A program made the translations under genes and the position numbers. Shown one piece after another: positions 1 through 8,104 of a DNA stretch of 64,000 nt (positions within the stretch are counted from its first letter, which is position 1; every line of letters begins with the position of its first letter). Origin of the DNA: Burkholderia anthina (GTDB lineage Bacteria; Pseudomonadota; Gammaproteobacteria; Burkholderiales; Burkholderiaceae); assembly GCF_902498995.1 (NCBI RefSeq), contig NZ_CABVLY010000006.1, positions 62,001 to 126,000 on the forward strand. Reading direction: 5' to 3'. The notes under the pieces are model-generated. The model was not told the origin of the DNA and searched no databases. It worked only from the letters and a program-made list of their open reading frames with translations.

Positions 1-430
1 GGGCGTCGTGGTGCCGGTGGCCAGCCTGCCGGCGCTCGTGCTGTTGAAACTGCTTGCCTGGAAGGACCGGCGCGCGCGCCAGAACAGCGACGCGTACGAT
101 CTGCTGTTCCTGCTCACGCATTTTCACGACGCGGGCAATCGCGAACGGATCTGGGACGTCGCGCCCGATCTGGTGGAACGGCACGGTTTCCAGCCGGAGC
201 TGGCGGCGGCGGCGTTGCTGGCGCGCGATGCGAAACGGATTGCGTTGCCGCACACGCACGACGCCATTCACGCGCTGTTATCCGACGACGCGATTTACGC
301 GATGCTCGGGCAGGACCTGCTGGCACGTGCGTTCGCGCTGTTGCCGGGTGAATTCGACGACGACGCGGACCGGTATCTCGATGCGTTCCGTGGCGCTTTT
401 CTTGCCGGCCCGGCCACCGGCCACGTGTGA
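1..430 (+). CDS. Nucleotidyltransferase (AbiEii/AbiGii-toxin-like), C-terminal part, cut by window edge
   Basis: The reading frame is open from the first bases and has no convincing start, so only the last ~142 residues of the protein are present. The segment PALVLLKLLAWKDRR followed by a DAYDLLFLL block resembles the C-terminal part of the predicted nucleotidyltransferases grouped with AbiEii/AbiGii toxins, in which a lysine-rich helix precedes a conserved (K/S)DAYDL motif. Family members transfer nucleotides, some of them to tRNA, and often act as toxins or phage-defence proteins. The catalytic GSxxxxxD region would lie upstream of the window and cannot be checked. A VapBC pair lies directly downstream on the other strand. 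The family call rests on a short motif, so an ordinary hypothetical nucleotidyltransferase is possible. Confidence 0.55.
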   Translation, partial: GVVVPVASLPALVLLKLLAWKDRRARQNSDAYDLLFLLTHFHDAGNRERIWDVAPDLVERHGFQPELAAAALLARDAKRIALPHTHDAIHALLSDDAIYAMLGQDLLARAFALLPGEFDDDADRYLDAFRGAFLAGPATGHV

Positions 431-474
431 CGCGACGCAACCCGGCAAGATGACGACGCTGCCGCCCGTTCGGC

Positions 475-891
475 TCAAGCTGCCCAGTCTTCGACGGACA
501 ACCCCGCGACGCGACTCAATTCACGACCGTTATTCGTCACGAGCACCGCGCCGGCGGCAATGGCATGGCCGGCGATCGACGCATCGTTTGCGCCGATCGG
601 CGTGCCGCGGGCCGCGAGATCGGCTCGAATCGCTGTCGTTGCATCAACTGCGGCCGTATCCCACGACAGCACGCCATCCAGCCGTGCGACGAAGGCCGTC
701 ACGAGTGCCGCATGCTTTGGCGACGCCTTCTTGCCCACAGCGCCGAATCGCATTTCGGCATAGGTGATCGCCGACACAACGATCCGGTGCTGCGCATTGA
801 CGCACGACTGCAGCCGGGACAACACCACGGGCGGCCGCTCGCGCATGATGAACGAGCAGATGTTCGTATCGAGCATATAGAGCGTCGTCAC
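475..891 (-). CDS. vapC: PIN-domain toxin ribonuclease, VapC/FitB type
   Basis: 138 residues, the usual VapC length. The N-terminus has the PIN hallmark MLDTN (first acidic residue), followed by a YAEM glutamate near residue 44, an IGANDASIAGHA acidic motif near residue 98 and a terminal LVTNNGRELSRV block. Together these form the Mg-binding pocket of a VapC endoribonuclease, which typically cleaves tRNA or rRNA. The start is GTG at 891, and its bases overlap the stop of the upstream antitoxin (GTGA), so the two are translationally coupled. Toxin second in the operon is the normal vapBC order. All PIN signature residues appear intact, so the toxin should be active. The cognate RNA target cannot be read from sequence. 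Confidence 0.9.
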   Translation of the reverse strand: MTTLYMLDTNICSFIMRERPPVVLSRLQSCVNAQHRIVVSAITYAEMRFGAVGKKASPKHAALVTAFVARLDGVLSWDTAAVDATTAIRADLAARGTPIGANDASIAGHAIAAGAVLVTNNGRELSRVAGLSVEDWAA

Positions 892-1154
892 TGGCTCGCC
901 TCCGTCGATGCATCGTCATCGGTGCCGGACAGGTCGAAACGGCCGGTTTCGACGACGGCCGGGCGCTCGACGAGGAAATCGGAATCAGCCAGCGGTTCGC
1001 TCGCGAATGACAGCCACGTCGGTCGTACCGGACGCAGCAGCAGCGTATCGCCCTCACGGCGGATCTCGAGCTCGGTCACACCCTCGAATTCCATGTCCTT
1101 CGGGATGCGGATTGCCTGGTTACGGGCGTTCTTGAAAATGGAAACGGTGCGCAT
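888..1154 (-). CDS. vapB: AbrB/MazE-type antitoxin of the VapBC pair
   Basis: I choose the ATG at 1154 (88 residues) because GGAG sits about 9 bases upstream and the protein then begins MRTVSIFKNARNQAIRIPKD, the swapped-hairpin AbrB/SpoVT DNA-binding fold typical of VapB. The open frame continues 74 codons further upstream but crosses the promoter, so that extension is not coding. Residues ~1-50 should bind DNA. The acidic tail (…SGTDDDASTEASQ) would wrap and neutralise the toxin. The stop overlaps the vapC start by four bases. The operon should be autorepressed by the VapBC complex through the palindrome in its promoter. Confidence 0.88.
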   Translation of the reverse strand: MRTVSIFKNARNQAIRIPKDMEFEGVTELEIRREGDTLLLRPVRPTWLSFASEPLADSDFLVERPAVVETGRFDLSGTDDDASTEASQ

Positions 1155-1183
1155 GAGCCACTCCACTGGCGTTCGATGCGTCC

Positions 1184-1211
1184 ATTCTAGGCATATGCCG
1201 GCATATGTCAA
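1184..1211 (-). promoter_or_regulatory. vapBC promoter with palindromic operator
   Basis: On the minus strand a consensus -35 TTGACA (1211-1206) and a -10 TAGAAT (1189-1184) are separated by 16 bases. A perfect 16-bp palindrome, catatgccggcatatg, occupies 1192-1207, filling the spacer and touching the -35. The antitoxin ATG follows 30 bases after the -10. A palindrome here would let the VapBC complex block RNA polymerase. Confidence 0.75.
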
Positions 1212-1406
1212 CGTTGGGGGGCGCGGACCGGGAAGCGTGTCCCACGCCGTGGCGAGTGTGCTGGCCATATCGTCACGACCTGTCGTGGATGAGAGGGAAA
1301 TCCATTCTTCCTCATGCAGCCCGGCTGATCCATATCCCGAACGGCCGATGCCCCACCCCGCCAGACCGCGCGACACGTCACCCTGTCGCCTCGCGCCCCC
1401 GCCCAG

Positions 1407-2429
1407 TCACGGCAACCGGAAAGTGTCGAAGAACGTTTCGCGCTCCATCACGGTCAGCGCCGCGCGCTTGTGCGGAAAATCGAACTCCTTCAGCGTGTAG
1501 AACCCGAGCCGGTGCATGTATGCGATATGCCGGACGTGATCGATCCGCGGCTCGCCCACGAGCCGCTGCGTGCGCGGTTCGTCGACGAACATGTAATGCA
1601 GCACCCCGCTCCACCATGCATGCAGCTTGCCCGCGCTCTGGAACCGCGAGTCGCCGATCAGCAGGTGCAGCCCGCGATCGTAGTCGTGCGCATCGTAGAA
1701 CGGCGCGAGACGATCCTCCTTCGCCCAGTAGAACTCGAAATAGCCGAACGGCGTGTCGTCGAAATAGCCGATCATCGGATGCATGTGCGGATCGGCGAGC
1801 CGCTCCGTCAGATACGCGGCGTGCTCGTCGCGCGTGCCGCGCTGATCCCAGAAGTGCGCGACGCGATCGAGGTTCATCCAGTCGCTGAAAAGCTGCGCAT
1901 GCGTGTCGACGTCGACGGTGCGCAGGCTGAACGTCATCCCGACCTGCGGCATGTAGCGCGCATAGATCTCGCCGGCCGGCGACGGCGGCCGCACCGGATG
2001 GCGATGGCCGTTCGTGATCGCGTAGCGCAGCGGCATTCCGCTCGATGCGGGCGCCGTCAGCCACGGTTGCGGGTTCTGCCAGAACGTCGCGCGCGATGCA
2101 TTCAGGCGCAACCGGCCGCCTTCGATCTGCGCGCCGTCGATCACGCCCTCGCGCACCGCGCGGTCGACGTACGATGCGACGGCCGACGGATCGGCACTCC
2201 CGAGCGGCACGGACACCGTCGCCGTATCGTGCCGCGTGTCCGTGTTGAACAGCGCGACGAATTCCGCAAGCAGCATGGCCGGCGGATCGTCGGGCCGCCA
2301 TGCATCGAGCGCGCGCTCGACGGCAGACGTCGTCTGCGTCTGCGCATGCGCCGCGCCGTCGAGCGCCGCGGCCACCTCGCCTTCCACGGCCTCTGCCGCG
2401 CCGGCCGGTTTCGTCAGCGTGTCTTCCAT
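1407..2429 (-). CDS. orbL: OrbL, hydroxyornithine N-acyltransferase for ornibactin (GNAT, IucB-like)
   Basis: 340 residues from ATG 2429, which overlaps the pvdF stop by one base (TAATG). The C-terminal two thirds is a GNAT acyltransferase of the siderophore IucB/RhbD type: GEIYARYMPQVG, then PMIGYFDDTPFGYFEFYWAKED, YDRGLHLLIGDSRF and a final GFYTLKEFDFPHKRA. The ~100-residue N-terminal part is less conserved and contains an Ala/Glu/Thr-rich stretch. In ornibactin biosynthesis this family places the 3-hydroxy fatty acyl group (C4-C8) on the N5-hydroxyl amine of an ornithine. The protein is clearly paralogous to OrbK in the same cluster (same YAR…P, GYF/AYFE, YDRGL and GESR/GDSR blocks). The assignment of fatty acyl to OrbL and acetyl to OrbK comes from literature naming, not from anything I can read here. 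It is the last gene of the biosynthetic operon; I see no clear terminator after it. Confidence 0.9.
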   Translation of the reverse strand: MEDTLTKPAGAAEAVEGEVAAALDGAAHAQTQTTSAVERALDAWRPDDPPAMLLAEFVALFNTDTRHDTATVSVPLGSADPSAVASYVDRAVREGVIDGAQIEGGRLRLNASRATFWQNPQPWLTAPASSGMPLRYAITNGHRHPVRPPSPAGEIYARYMPQVGMTFSLRTVDVDTHAQLFSDWMNLDRVAHFWDQRGTRDEHAAYLTERLADPHMHPMIGYFDDTPFGYFEFYWAKEDRLAPFYDAHDYDRGLHLLIGDSRFQSAGKLHAWWSGVLHYMFVDEPRTQRLVGEPRIDHVRHIAYMHRLGFYTLKEFDFPHKRAALTVMERETFFDTFRLP

Positions 2430-3268
2430 TACAGTGCTCCCGCGTCGTGGCGGTCGGCGAGGATGTGCAGCCCCCGCTCGAGCGCCGGAAACAGGCTGCG
2501 CTGGAAGTTGTTCCAGCGCAGTTCGAGAATCGTGTCGTCCGGTGCGATCGGTGTGTCGAGCACGTCGCAGATCACTTCGCCGGAATCGATGCCGTTGTCG
2601 ACGTAGTGGAACGATGCACCCGTCATCGTCACCGGTTCGATGGGCGCGCGCGCGCCGCTCGCCCAGTCGACCCGTTCGCCGCGCGCGCCGTGCAGCGCAT
2701 CGAGCGTCGCCCATGCGCCGCGCCGCTGGTACGGCGAATCGTCGGCCGTGATGCCGGGGTGAATGTTCGCGATGCGCCGGTGAAAACGCGCGCCGGGCCG
2801 CACGAGCTCGTCGAGGATCACGAGCAGCCCGTCGAGCACGACCACGTCGGCGTCGAGTTCGAGCAGGCGTTCGAGCAGCCGGCGCTCGAACGCCTGCTTG
2901 CCCGTCACGCGCTCGCGCGCATCGCGCGGCAGCCGGCGATACGTCGATGCGATCGTGCAGAACAGTTCGTCGACGGGCCGGCCCTGCACCGTCAGCCCTT
3001 CCGGCAGGATCCACGGGTGGCCGGGCGTGCGCGCGAACCCGTAGTCGGCGACCTTTGCGCGGTCGGCCGGCGAGCCTGCGTCGTCGTCGACGATCACGCC
3101 CTGGAGCGTATAGCGCTCGCCGAGCGGCGAATCGTTCAGGCGTTCGACGAGGAATTCGAGCGGCGCCTTCATGTAGCGCGTGCCGCCCTGGTAAGCGACC
3201 GGCTGGCCGGCGCGATCGGCCGCGCCGTTGCGCAGCGACTGGATGTAGACGAGATTTTTCTTCGGCAT
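2429..3268 (-). CDS. pvdF: N5-hydroxyornithine formyltransferase
   Basis: 279 residues starting MPKKNLVYIQSLRNG. The frame is open further upstream but without homologous-looking sequence, so I start at ATG 3268; no strong Shine-Dalgarno is visible. The protein is a folate-dependent formyltransferase: the NIHPGITADDSPYQRRG block matches the HxSLLPxxxG-type active site region, and ASFHYVDNGIDSGEVI matches the D-x-G-x-I loop with the catalytic aspartate. It would transfer formyl from 10-formyl-tetrahydrofolate to N5-hydroxyornithine, giving the second hydroxamate of ornibactin. It is named after pyoverdine PvdF. It sits between the receptor gene orbA and orbL, in the same direction. Confidence 0.92.
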   Translation of the reverse strand: MPKKNLVYIQSLRNGAADRAGQPVAYQGGTRYMKAPLEFLVERLNDSPLGERYTLQGVIVDDDAGSPADRAKVADYGFARTPGHPWILPEGLTVQGRPVDELFCTIASTYRRLPRDARERVTGKQAFERRLLERLLELDADVVVLDGLLVILDELVRPGARFHRRIANIHPGITADDSPYQRRGAWATLDALHGARGERVDWASGARAPIEPVTMTGASFHYVDNGIDSGEVICDVLDTPIAPDDTILELRWNNFQRSLFPALERGLHILADRHDAGAL

Positions 3269-3354
3269 GGAGGCGTCGTGGAAAAAGCGGACGACGGCGC
3301 CGCGGCTCGCGCGGACCGGCCCGAAGGCCGGCCGGCACGCCGCGGCGCGCGGCG

Positions 3355-5622
3355 TCACCAGTTGTATTTCGCGGTGGCGATCACCGTGCGGTCGGTGCCG
3401 AAAATGCAGACGCTCGCCGACTGGCAACCGCTGATGTAGTGGCGGTTGAACAGGTTGGTCCCGTTCACGGCAAAGCGCCAGTTACGCATGTCGTAATGCA
3501 CGCCCGCGTCGAACAGCGTGACGCTCGAGACCGACAGCGAGTTGTCGGACGCACCGGCCGACGCGCTCTGGTAGCGCACGCCGCCGCCGAGGCCGAAGCC
3601 CGCGAGCGGCCCCGTGTGCCACGTCCAGTCGGTCCACAGCGACGCCATCTGGCGCGGACGCGGAATGTCGACCGGCCAGTTGTTCAGCGAATCGTCGTTG
3701 GCCTTCACGTTCTTCACGTCCTGGTAGACGTAGGACGCGATCACCGACAGGTTGCGCGTGAGCTTGCCGGTCGCGCTCAGCTCGATCCCGCGCGAGCGCA
3801 CTTCACCCGTCTGGATCTGCGTCGTGCCGGCCGGATCGAGATCCGTCGGCGTCGGCGTGAGCACGTTGGTCTGGTTGATCTGGTAGATCGCCGCGTTCAG
3901 CATCATGTTCTTGCCGGGCGGCTGCCAGCGCAGGCCGGCCTCGATCTGCTTGCCGCGCGTCGGCTGCGGCAGGCCGCCGCCGTACAGGCTCACGCCGATC
4001 AGCGGGTTGAACGACGTCGCGTAGCTGACGTACGGCGACAGGCCGTAGTCGCCCTCGTACGTCAGCCCGACGCGGCCCGTGAACGCCGTCACGTCGGCCT
4101 TCGACTGCGTGCCGCCCGCGCGGTCGTCCATCCGCATGTTGACCCAGTCCTCGCGGCCGCCGAGCGTCAGCGTCCAGCGGTTCCACTTGATCTGATCCTG
4201 CGCGTACAGGCCGAACGTGTTCATCGTCGTGTACGTGTTGGTCCGGTACGTGCTGTCCGGATCGGAGAACACCGACAGCGTGACCGGCGTATAGACCGGG
4301 TTGTACAGGTTCAGCGTCGGGGCGGCGGCCAGCCATTCGCTGTCGGTCGCGGTCTGGCGGTTGTACTGGAAGCCGAGCAGCAGCGTGTGCTGGAGCGGGC
4401 CCGTCGCGAAGCGGCCTTCGAGGTTGTTGTCGATGTCGAAGCGGCTGTAGTTCATCTGGAACACGCCGGCCCAGCGGTTGACGTCGGTCAGGGTGTCGTC
4501 GGCGAAGCCCGCGCCCCACACCGACCCGTTGTCGAGCGACAGGTGCATCAGGCGGGTGTTCTGGCGGAACGTCCACGCCGGCGTCAGCTTCTGCTCGAAC
4601 TGGTAGCCGAGCGACCACTGCTTCTTGCGGTAGTAGTTGAAGCTGCCGTCGCCTTCGTAGATGTCCTGGTTGATCTGGCCGTTCGGGTTCGGCAGCACCG
4701 TGCCCTGCGCGGGCAGGAAGTTCGACGAGATGTCGCCCCAGTCCTGCAGGTACGTCGCGGACAGCGTCAGCGACGTATCCGCGTTCGGGCGCCAGCGGAA
4801 CGACGGCGCGAGCGACACGCGCTGGTCGTTGTTCGGGCCGGTCACCGCGTTGCCGTCGCGTGCGACGCCGACGAACCGGTACGCATACCGGCCGTCCGGG
4901 TCGAGCTTGTCGCCGACGTCGATCATGAACTGCTTGCGCGCATAGTTGCCGATCTGCACGCCGGCTTCGCGCACGCGCTCGCCGTCGGCGGTCTTGGTCT
5001 GCACGTCGATGATCGCGCCCGGGTCGCCCGCGCCGTACAGCACCGAGGTCGGCCCGCGCAGCACCGAGATGCTGTCGATCATGTACGGATCGACGCGCCA
5101 GCTCGACAGGTTGAGCGTGTTCGGCACCTGCAGCCCGTTCACGTAGGCGGTCGGCGTGAAGCCGCGCAGCGCCGCGTACCAGTCGGAACGGTTGTCCGAA
5201 CCGTACGACGAGAAACCGGGCACGTAGCGCAGCGCCGCGTTCACGTCGGTCGCGCCCGTCATCTCGATCTGCTGCGCGGTGACGACGTTGATCGTCTGCG
5301 GGATTTCGGTGATCGGGGTATCGGTCTTCGTGCCGCTGCGGCTGCGCTTCGCGACGAGCCCGACCGTGCCGTCGCCTTCCGAGCCCGCGTTGACGTTGAT
5401 CGCCGGCAGCGTGCCGGTCGCCGCGCTGTCCGATGCGCTGCTCGATGCACCGGCCGTCGAACTCGCCGCCGCGCCGTTCTGCGCACTGCTGACCGGCGCC
5501 GAAGCGCCTGCGTTCACGGTCGGCGCCGTCTGGGCGAATGCGTGCCCTGCCGCCGCCGTCCCGAACGCCACGCTTGCCGCGGCTGCGATCGCACGCAAAC
5601 GCGTGCCTGTTGCCCACTCCAT
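3355..5622 (-). CDS. orbA: Ferric-ornibactin TonB-dependent outer-membrane receptor
   Basis: 755 residues. A signal peptide (MEWATGTRLRAIAAAASVAF… cut after HAFA) is followed by a Ser/Ala/Gly-rich linker, then the plug domain (ITEIPQTINVVTAQQIE…LRYVPGF…YAALRGF…VLRGPTSVLYGAGDPGAIIDVQTK) and a 22-strand-type barrel ending in the typical aromatic terminus (…VIATAKYNW). No N-terminal STN signalling extension is present, so this receptor is a transporter and not part of a FecI/FecR-style surface signalling pathway. That agrees with OrbS being controlled another way. The gene lies 45 bases after pvdA and 86 bases before pvdF, inside the biosynthetic operon, so uptake and synthesis are co-expressed. 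Confidence 0.95.
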   Translation of the reverse strand: MEWATGTRLRAIAAAASVAFGTAAAGHAFAQTAPTVNAGASAPVSSAQNGAAASSTAGASSSASDSAATGTLPAINVNAGSEGDGTVGLVAKRSRSGTKTDTPITEIPQTINVVTAQQIEMTGATDVNAALRYVPGFSSYGSDNRSDWYAALRGFTPTAYVNGLQVPNTLNLSSWRVDPYMIDSISVLRGPTSVLYGAGDPGAIIDVQTKTADGERVREAGVQIGNYARKQFMIDVGDKLDPDGRYAYRFVGVARDGNAVTGPNNDQRVSLAPSFRWRPNADTSLTLSATYLQDWGDISSNFLPAQGTVLPNPNGQINQDIYEGDGSFNYYRKKQWSLGYQFEQKLTPAWTFRQNTRLMHLSLDNGSVWGAGFADDTLTDVNRWAGVFQMNYSRFDIDNNLEGRFATGPLQHTLLLGFQYNRQTATDSEWLAAAPTLNLYNPVYTPVTLSVFSDPDSTYRTNTYTTMNTFGLYAQDQIKWNRWTLTLGGREDWVNMRMDDRAGGTQSKADVTAFTGRVGLTYEGDYGLSPYVSYATSFNPLIGVSLYGGGLPQPTRGKQIEAGLRWQPPGKNMMLNAAIYQINQTNVLTPTPTDLDPAGTTQIQTGEVRSRGIELSATGKLTRNLSVIASYVYQDVKNVKANDDSLNNWPVDIPRPRQMASLWTDWTWHTGPLAGFGLGGGVRYQSASAGASDNSLSVSSVTLFDAGVHYDMRNWRFAVNGTNLFNRHYISGCQSASVCIFGTDRTVIATAKYNW

Positions 5623-5667
5623 CTTTCTCTGCTCCAGTTTTTCATGCGGTCTCCGACCGCGCCTTTG

Positions 5668-7044
5668 TCAAAGAGCGAAAGCCATCCGGCCCGCGCTCAC
5701 CCCGTTTTGATGTCGTTGTTCATGTACTGCCCGGGCCGCGCCGTCGTCATGGGCGGGCGCGCTCCCGTCTTCGAGCGACGCGCAGATTTCGTCCGCGCGG
5801 CGCGCCAGGACCGACAGCAGCGTGTCGGACAATCCGTGGCTGTCTTCGCAGCAGCCTTGCAGGTAGATGCGCGGCGCGAAGTGCTCGGGCGTCGCGAGCA
5901 GGTAGTCGCGCGTCACGTCGCCGCGCGTGAGCGCGTCTCCCAGGTACGGCGCGAGCCCTTCGAGCAGCGCCGAGTGCGTGTCGCGCCGGTAGCCGGTCGC
6001 GAGCACGAGCGCGTCGAAGCGTTCGACGCGCGTCGCGCCGTTCATCCGGTCGCGCAGCGTCAGTTCGATGCGGCCGTCGGCGGCGCGCACCGCGGCTTCG
6101 ATCGCGCTGTTCGCGAGCAGCGCATGACGCGGCGTGCCGTCGATGCGCTGCAGGTACAGCATTTCGTAGATCTGCTCGATCAGCGGCCGGTCGACCACCG
6201 CGTAGTTGGTGTCGCGATAGCGCTCGAGCAGCGCGCGGCGCGCGTCCTGCGGCTGTGCGTAGACGACGTCGGTGAACGCCGGGCTGAAGATCTCGTTGAC
6301 GAACGGGCTGTCGTCGGCCGGTTTCAGCGCACCGGCGCGCATCACGAGGCTCGCGTCGACGTGCGGGAAGCGGCGCGCGAGGTCGATGAACACCTCGGCC
6401 GCGCTCTGCCCCGCGCCGATCACCGCGACACGGCGGCGCTCGCCGTCCGGCGACGCGACCAGCCGGTCGATGTCGGTCAAATACGACGACGAGTGGATCA
6501 CGCGGTCGCGGCCGAGCGCGGCGAACGCGTCCGGCACCGCCGGCGTGCCGCCGACGCCGACCGACAGCGCGCGCGTCACGCGCTGGCGCTCGTGGCCCGC
6601 GGCATCGCGCGACAGCACGCGCAGCGCGTCGATGCGCGCGCCGTCGCCGTGGACGGGCTCGATCGCCGTGACGGTCTCGCTGTAATGGACGTGCTCGTCG
6701 AACGCCTGTGCGACCCAGCTCAGGTAGTCGTGGAATTCGACGCGGGTCGGATAGAAGTTCTTCAGGTTGACGAATTCGTTCAGCCGGCCCCGTTCGAACA
6801 GGTAGTTGATGAACGTATAGCGGCTTTTCGGATCGCGCATCGTGACGAGATCCTTCAGAAACGAGATCTGCATCCGGCAGTCGTCGAGCAGCATCCCGCG
6901 ATGCCAGCCGAATTCCGGCTGGCGTTCGACGAAGCAATGCGCGAACGGACGCGCACCGCCGCCCTCGGCAAGGCGCACGGCCAGCGCCAGGTTCGACGGC
7001 CCGAAGCCGACGCCGATCAGGTCGAATACGGTTTCTCTCTGCAT
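5668..7044 (-). CDS. pvdA: L-ornithine N5-monooxygenase
   Basis: 458 residues from MQRETVFDLIGVGFGPSNLA. Upstream codons in the frame belong to the end of orbK in another frame, so this start is preferred. FAD-binding GVGFGPSN (residues ~10-17), the NADPH-binding VAVIGAGQSAAEVF block in the middle and the C-terminal ATGYRRD(T) motif identify the SidA/IucD/PvdA class of flavin N-hydroxylating monooxygenases. It makes N5-hydroxyornithine, the first committed step, which is then formylated by PvdF or acylated by OrbK/OrbL before loading on the NRPS. The gene is 34 bases downstream of orbK, in the operon started at the orbI promoter. Confidence 0.96.
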   Translation of the reverse strand: MQRETVFDLIGVGFGPSNLALAVRLAEGGGARPFAHCFVERQPEFGWHRGMLLDDCRMQISFLKDLVTMRDPKSRYTFINYLFERGRLNEFVNLKNFYPTRVEFHDYLSWVAQAFDEHVHYSETVTAIEPVHGDGARIDALRVLSRDAAGHERQRVTRALSVGVGGTPAVPDAFAALGRDRVIHSSSYLTDIDRLVASPDGERRRVAVIGAGQSAAEVFIDLARRFPHVDASLVMRAGALKPADDSPFVNEIFSPAFTDVVYAQPQDARRALLERYRDTNYAVVDRPLIEQIYEMLYLQRIDGTPRHALLANSAIEAAVRAADGRIELTLRDRMNGATRVERFDALVLATGYRRDTHSALLEGLAPYLGDALTRGDVTRDYLLATPEHFAPRIYLQGCCEDSHGLSDTLLSVLARRADEICASLEDGSAPAHDDGAARAVHEQRHQNGVSAGRMAFAL

Positions 7045-7078
7045 GTCTCTCAGCTCCCTTGTCGGTGAAACCGGCCCG

Positions 7079-8104
7079 TCAGACATGACGGCCGGAGAAG
7101 AACGTCTCGCGCAGCGCATGCATCCACAGCGGCTGCGCGTCGGCCTGCGCCAGACGGCGCTGCCGCGCGAAGCCATGCCGCGCGAGGATGTCGACGACCC
7201 GCGCATGGCCGGCCGGGACCGCGCAGCCGAGCGCTTCGGTGCGCGGATCGTCGAGAAACAGGTAATGGACGACGGACGGCAGCCAGCCCGCCACGCAATG
7301 CGGGCCGCGCCAGCGCGATTCGCCGACCAGCATCCGCAGGCCGCGGTCGTAGTCGCGCGCGCCGACGTGCGGCGCGAGCGGGTCTTCCTTCAGCCAGAAC
7401 GCTTCGAAATACGCGAACGGTTCGCCGTCGAAGCAGCCGACGAGCGGCGTGACGTGCGGATCGGCATCGGGCGCCGTGCCGTCCACGCCGGGCTGCGTGC
7501 CCGGCCAGCCGTCGCGCACGCGCGGCTCGTCGAACCAGCGCGCGACGCGCGCGGCGTCCTCGCCCGGCTGCCAGCCGCGCAGCGTGAAGCGCACGCCGAG
7601 CGCCGGCAGGTCGCGGGCGTATACGTCGCCGCGCGGCGCGGGCGGCCGGCGCGGATGACGCCGGCCGTCGGTCAGCATCGGCAGCGTCGCGCACGGCAGA
7701 TGCGCACCGACGCGCCACAGGTCCGCCTGTTGCGCCCAGCCTTCGCGCATGCACAGGCCGCCGTCGGCGAGCACGCCGCTCGCGCGCAGCGCGTCGAGCG
7801 CGACTGCCGGCCACGCGGCCGGGTCGAGCCGGATCGCCGCGCGGCGGACGTCGTCGGAAAACGCCGCGGCGAGCGCGGCCAGCAGCGCGCGGCGCTGGTC
7901 GGCCGGTGCCGCGCGATGGTTGTATGCGACGAGGCGCAGCGTGCCGTCGTCCGCGAGTTGCGCGCGCAACAACTGCGCGCCGATGCCGTCGCCATGCGCG
8001 ACGCGGATCTCCGCGTCGTCGCGCGCGGCGAACAGGTCGTCCGCGAAGACGAGGCGGCAGGTGTCGGGCATCGTGAATCCGTCCGGACGCACTTCAGCCA
8101 GCAT
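7079..8104 (-). CDS. orbK: OrbK, GNAT acyl/acetyltransferase of the ornibactin pathway
   Basis: 341 residues from ATG 8104, chosen because GGAGG lies six bases upstream; this start overlaps the end of orbJ by 11 bases. The fold is GNAT of the IucB-like siderophore class: RRHPRRPPAPRGDVYARDLPALG, PLVGCFDGEPFAYFEAFWLKEDPLAPH, YDRGLRMLVGESRWRG and a C-terminal GFARQRRLAQADAQPLW. The same ordered blocks occur in OrbL, so the two are internal paralogues. The literature assigns an N-acetyl/acyl-transferase role on hydroxyornithine. With OrbL and PvdF it gives three candidate enzymes for two hydroxyornithines, so some division of labour or redundancy is implied. Confidence 0.88.
   Translation of the reverse strand: MLAEVRPDGFTMPDTCRLVFADDLFAARDDAEIRVAHGDGIGAQLLRAQLADDGTLRLVAYNHRAAPADQRRALLAALAAAFSDDVRRAAIRLDPAAWPAVALDALRASGVLADGGLCMREGWAQQADLWRVGAHLPCATLPMLTDGRRHPRRPPAPRGDVYARDLPALGVRFTLRGWQPGEDAARVARWFDEPRVRDGWPGTQPGVDGTAPDADPHVTPLVGCFDGEPFAYFEAFWLKEDPLAPHVGARDYDRGLRMLVGESRWRGPHCVAGWLPSVVHYLFLDDPRTEALGCAVPAGHARVVDILARHGFARQRRLAQADAQPLWMHALRETFFSGRHV

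Noticed and set aside
1155-1376. N-terminal extension of VapB
   Set aside because: The extension runs over the -35, the -10 and the palindrome, and the AbrB fold starts at the ATG at 1154 with its own ribosome site.
3355-5622. Surface-signalling (FecA-like) receptor for OrbS
   Set aside because: OrbA goes from signal peptide and linker straight to the plug, with no STN domain, and no FecR-like gene is nearby.
2947-7068. Long plus-strand open frame opposite pvdF, orbA and pvdA
   Set aside because: Crosses three well-supported minus-strand genes and their gaps; no family features.
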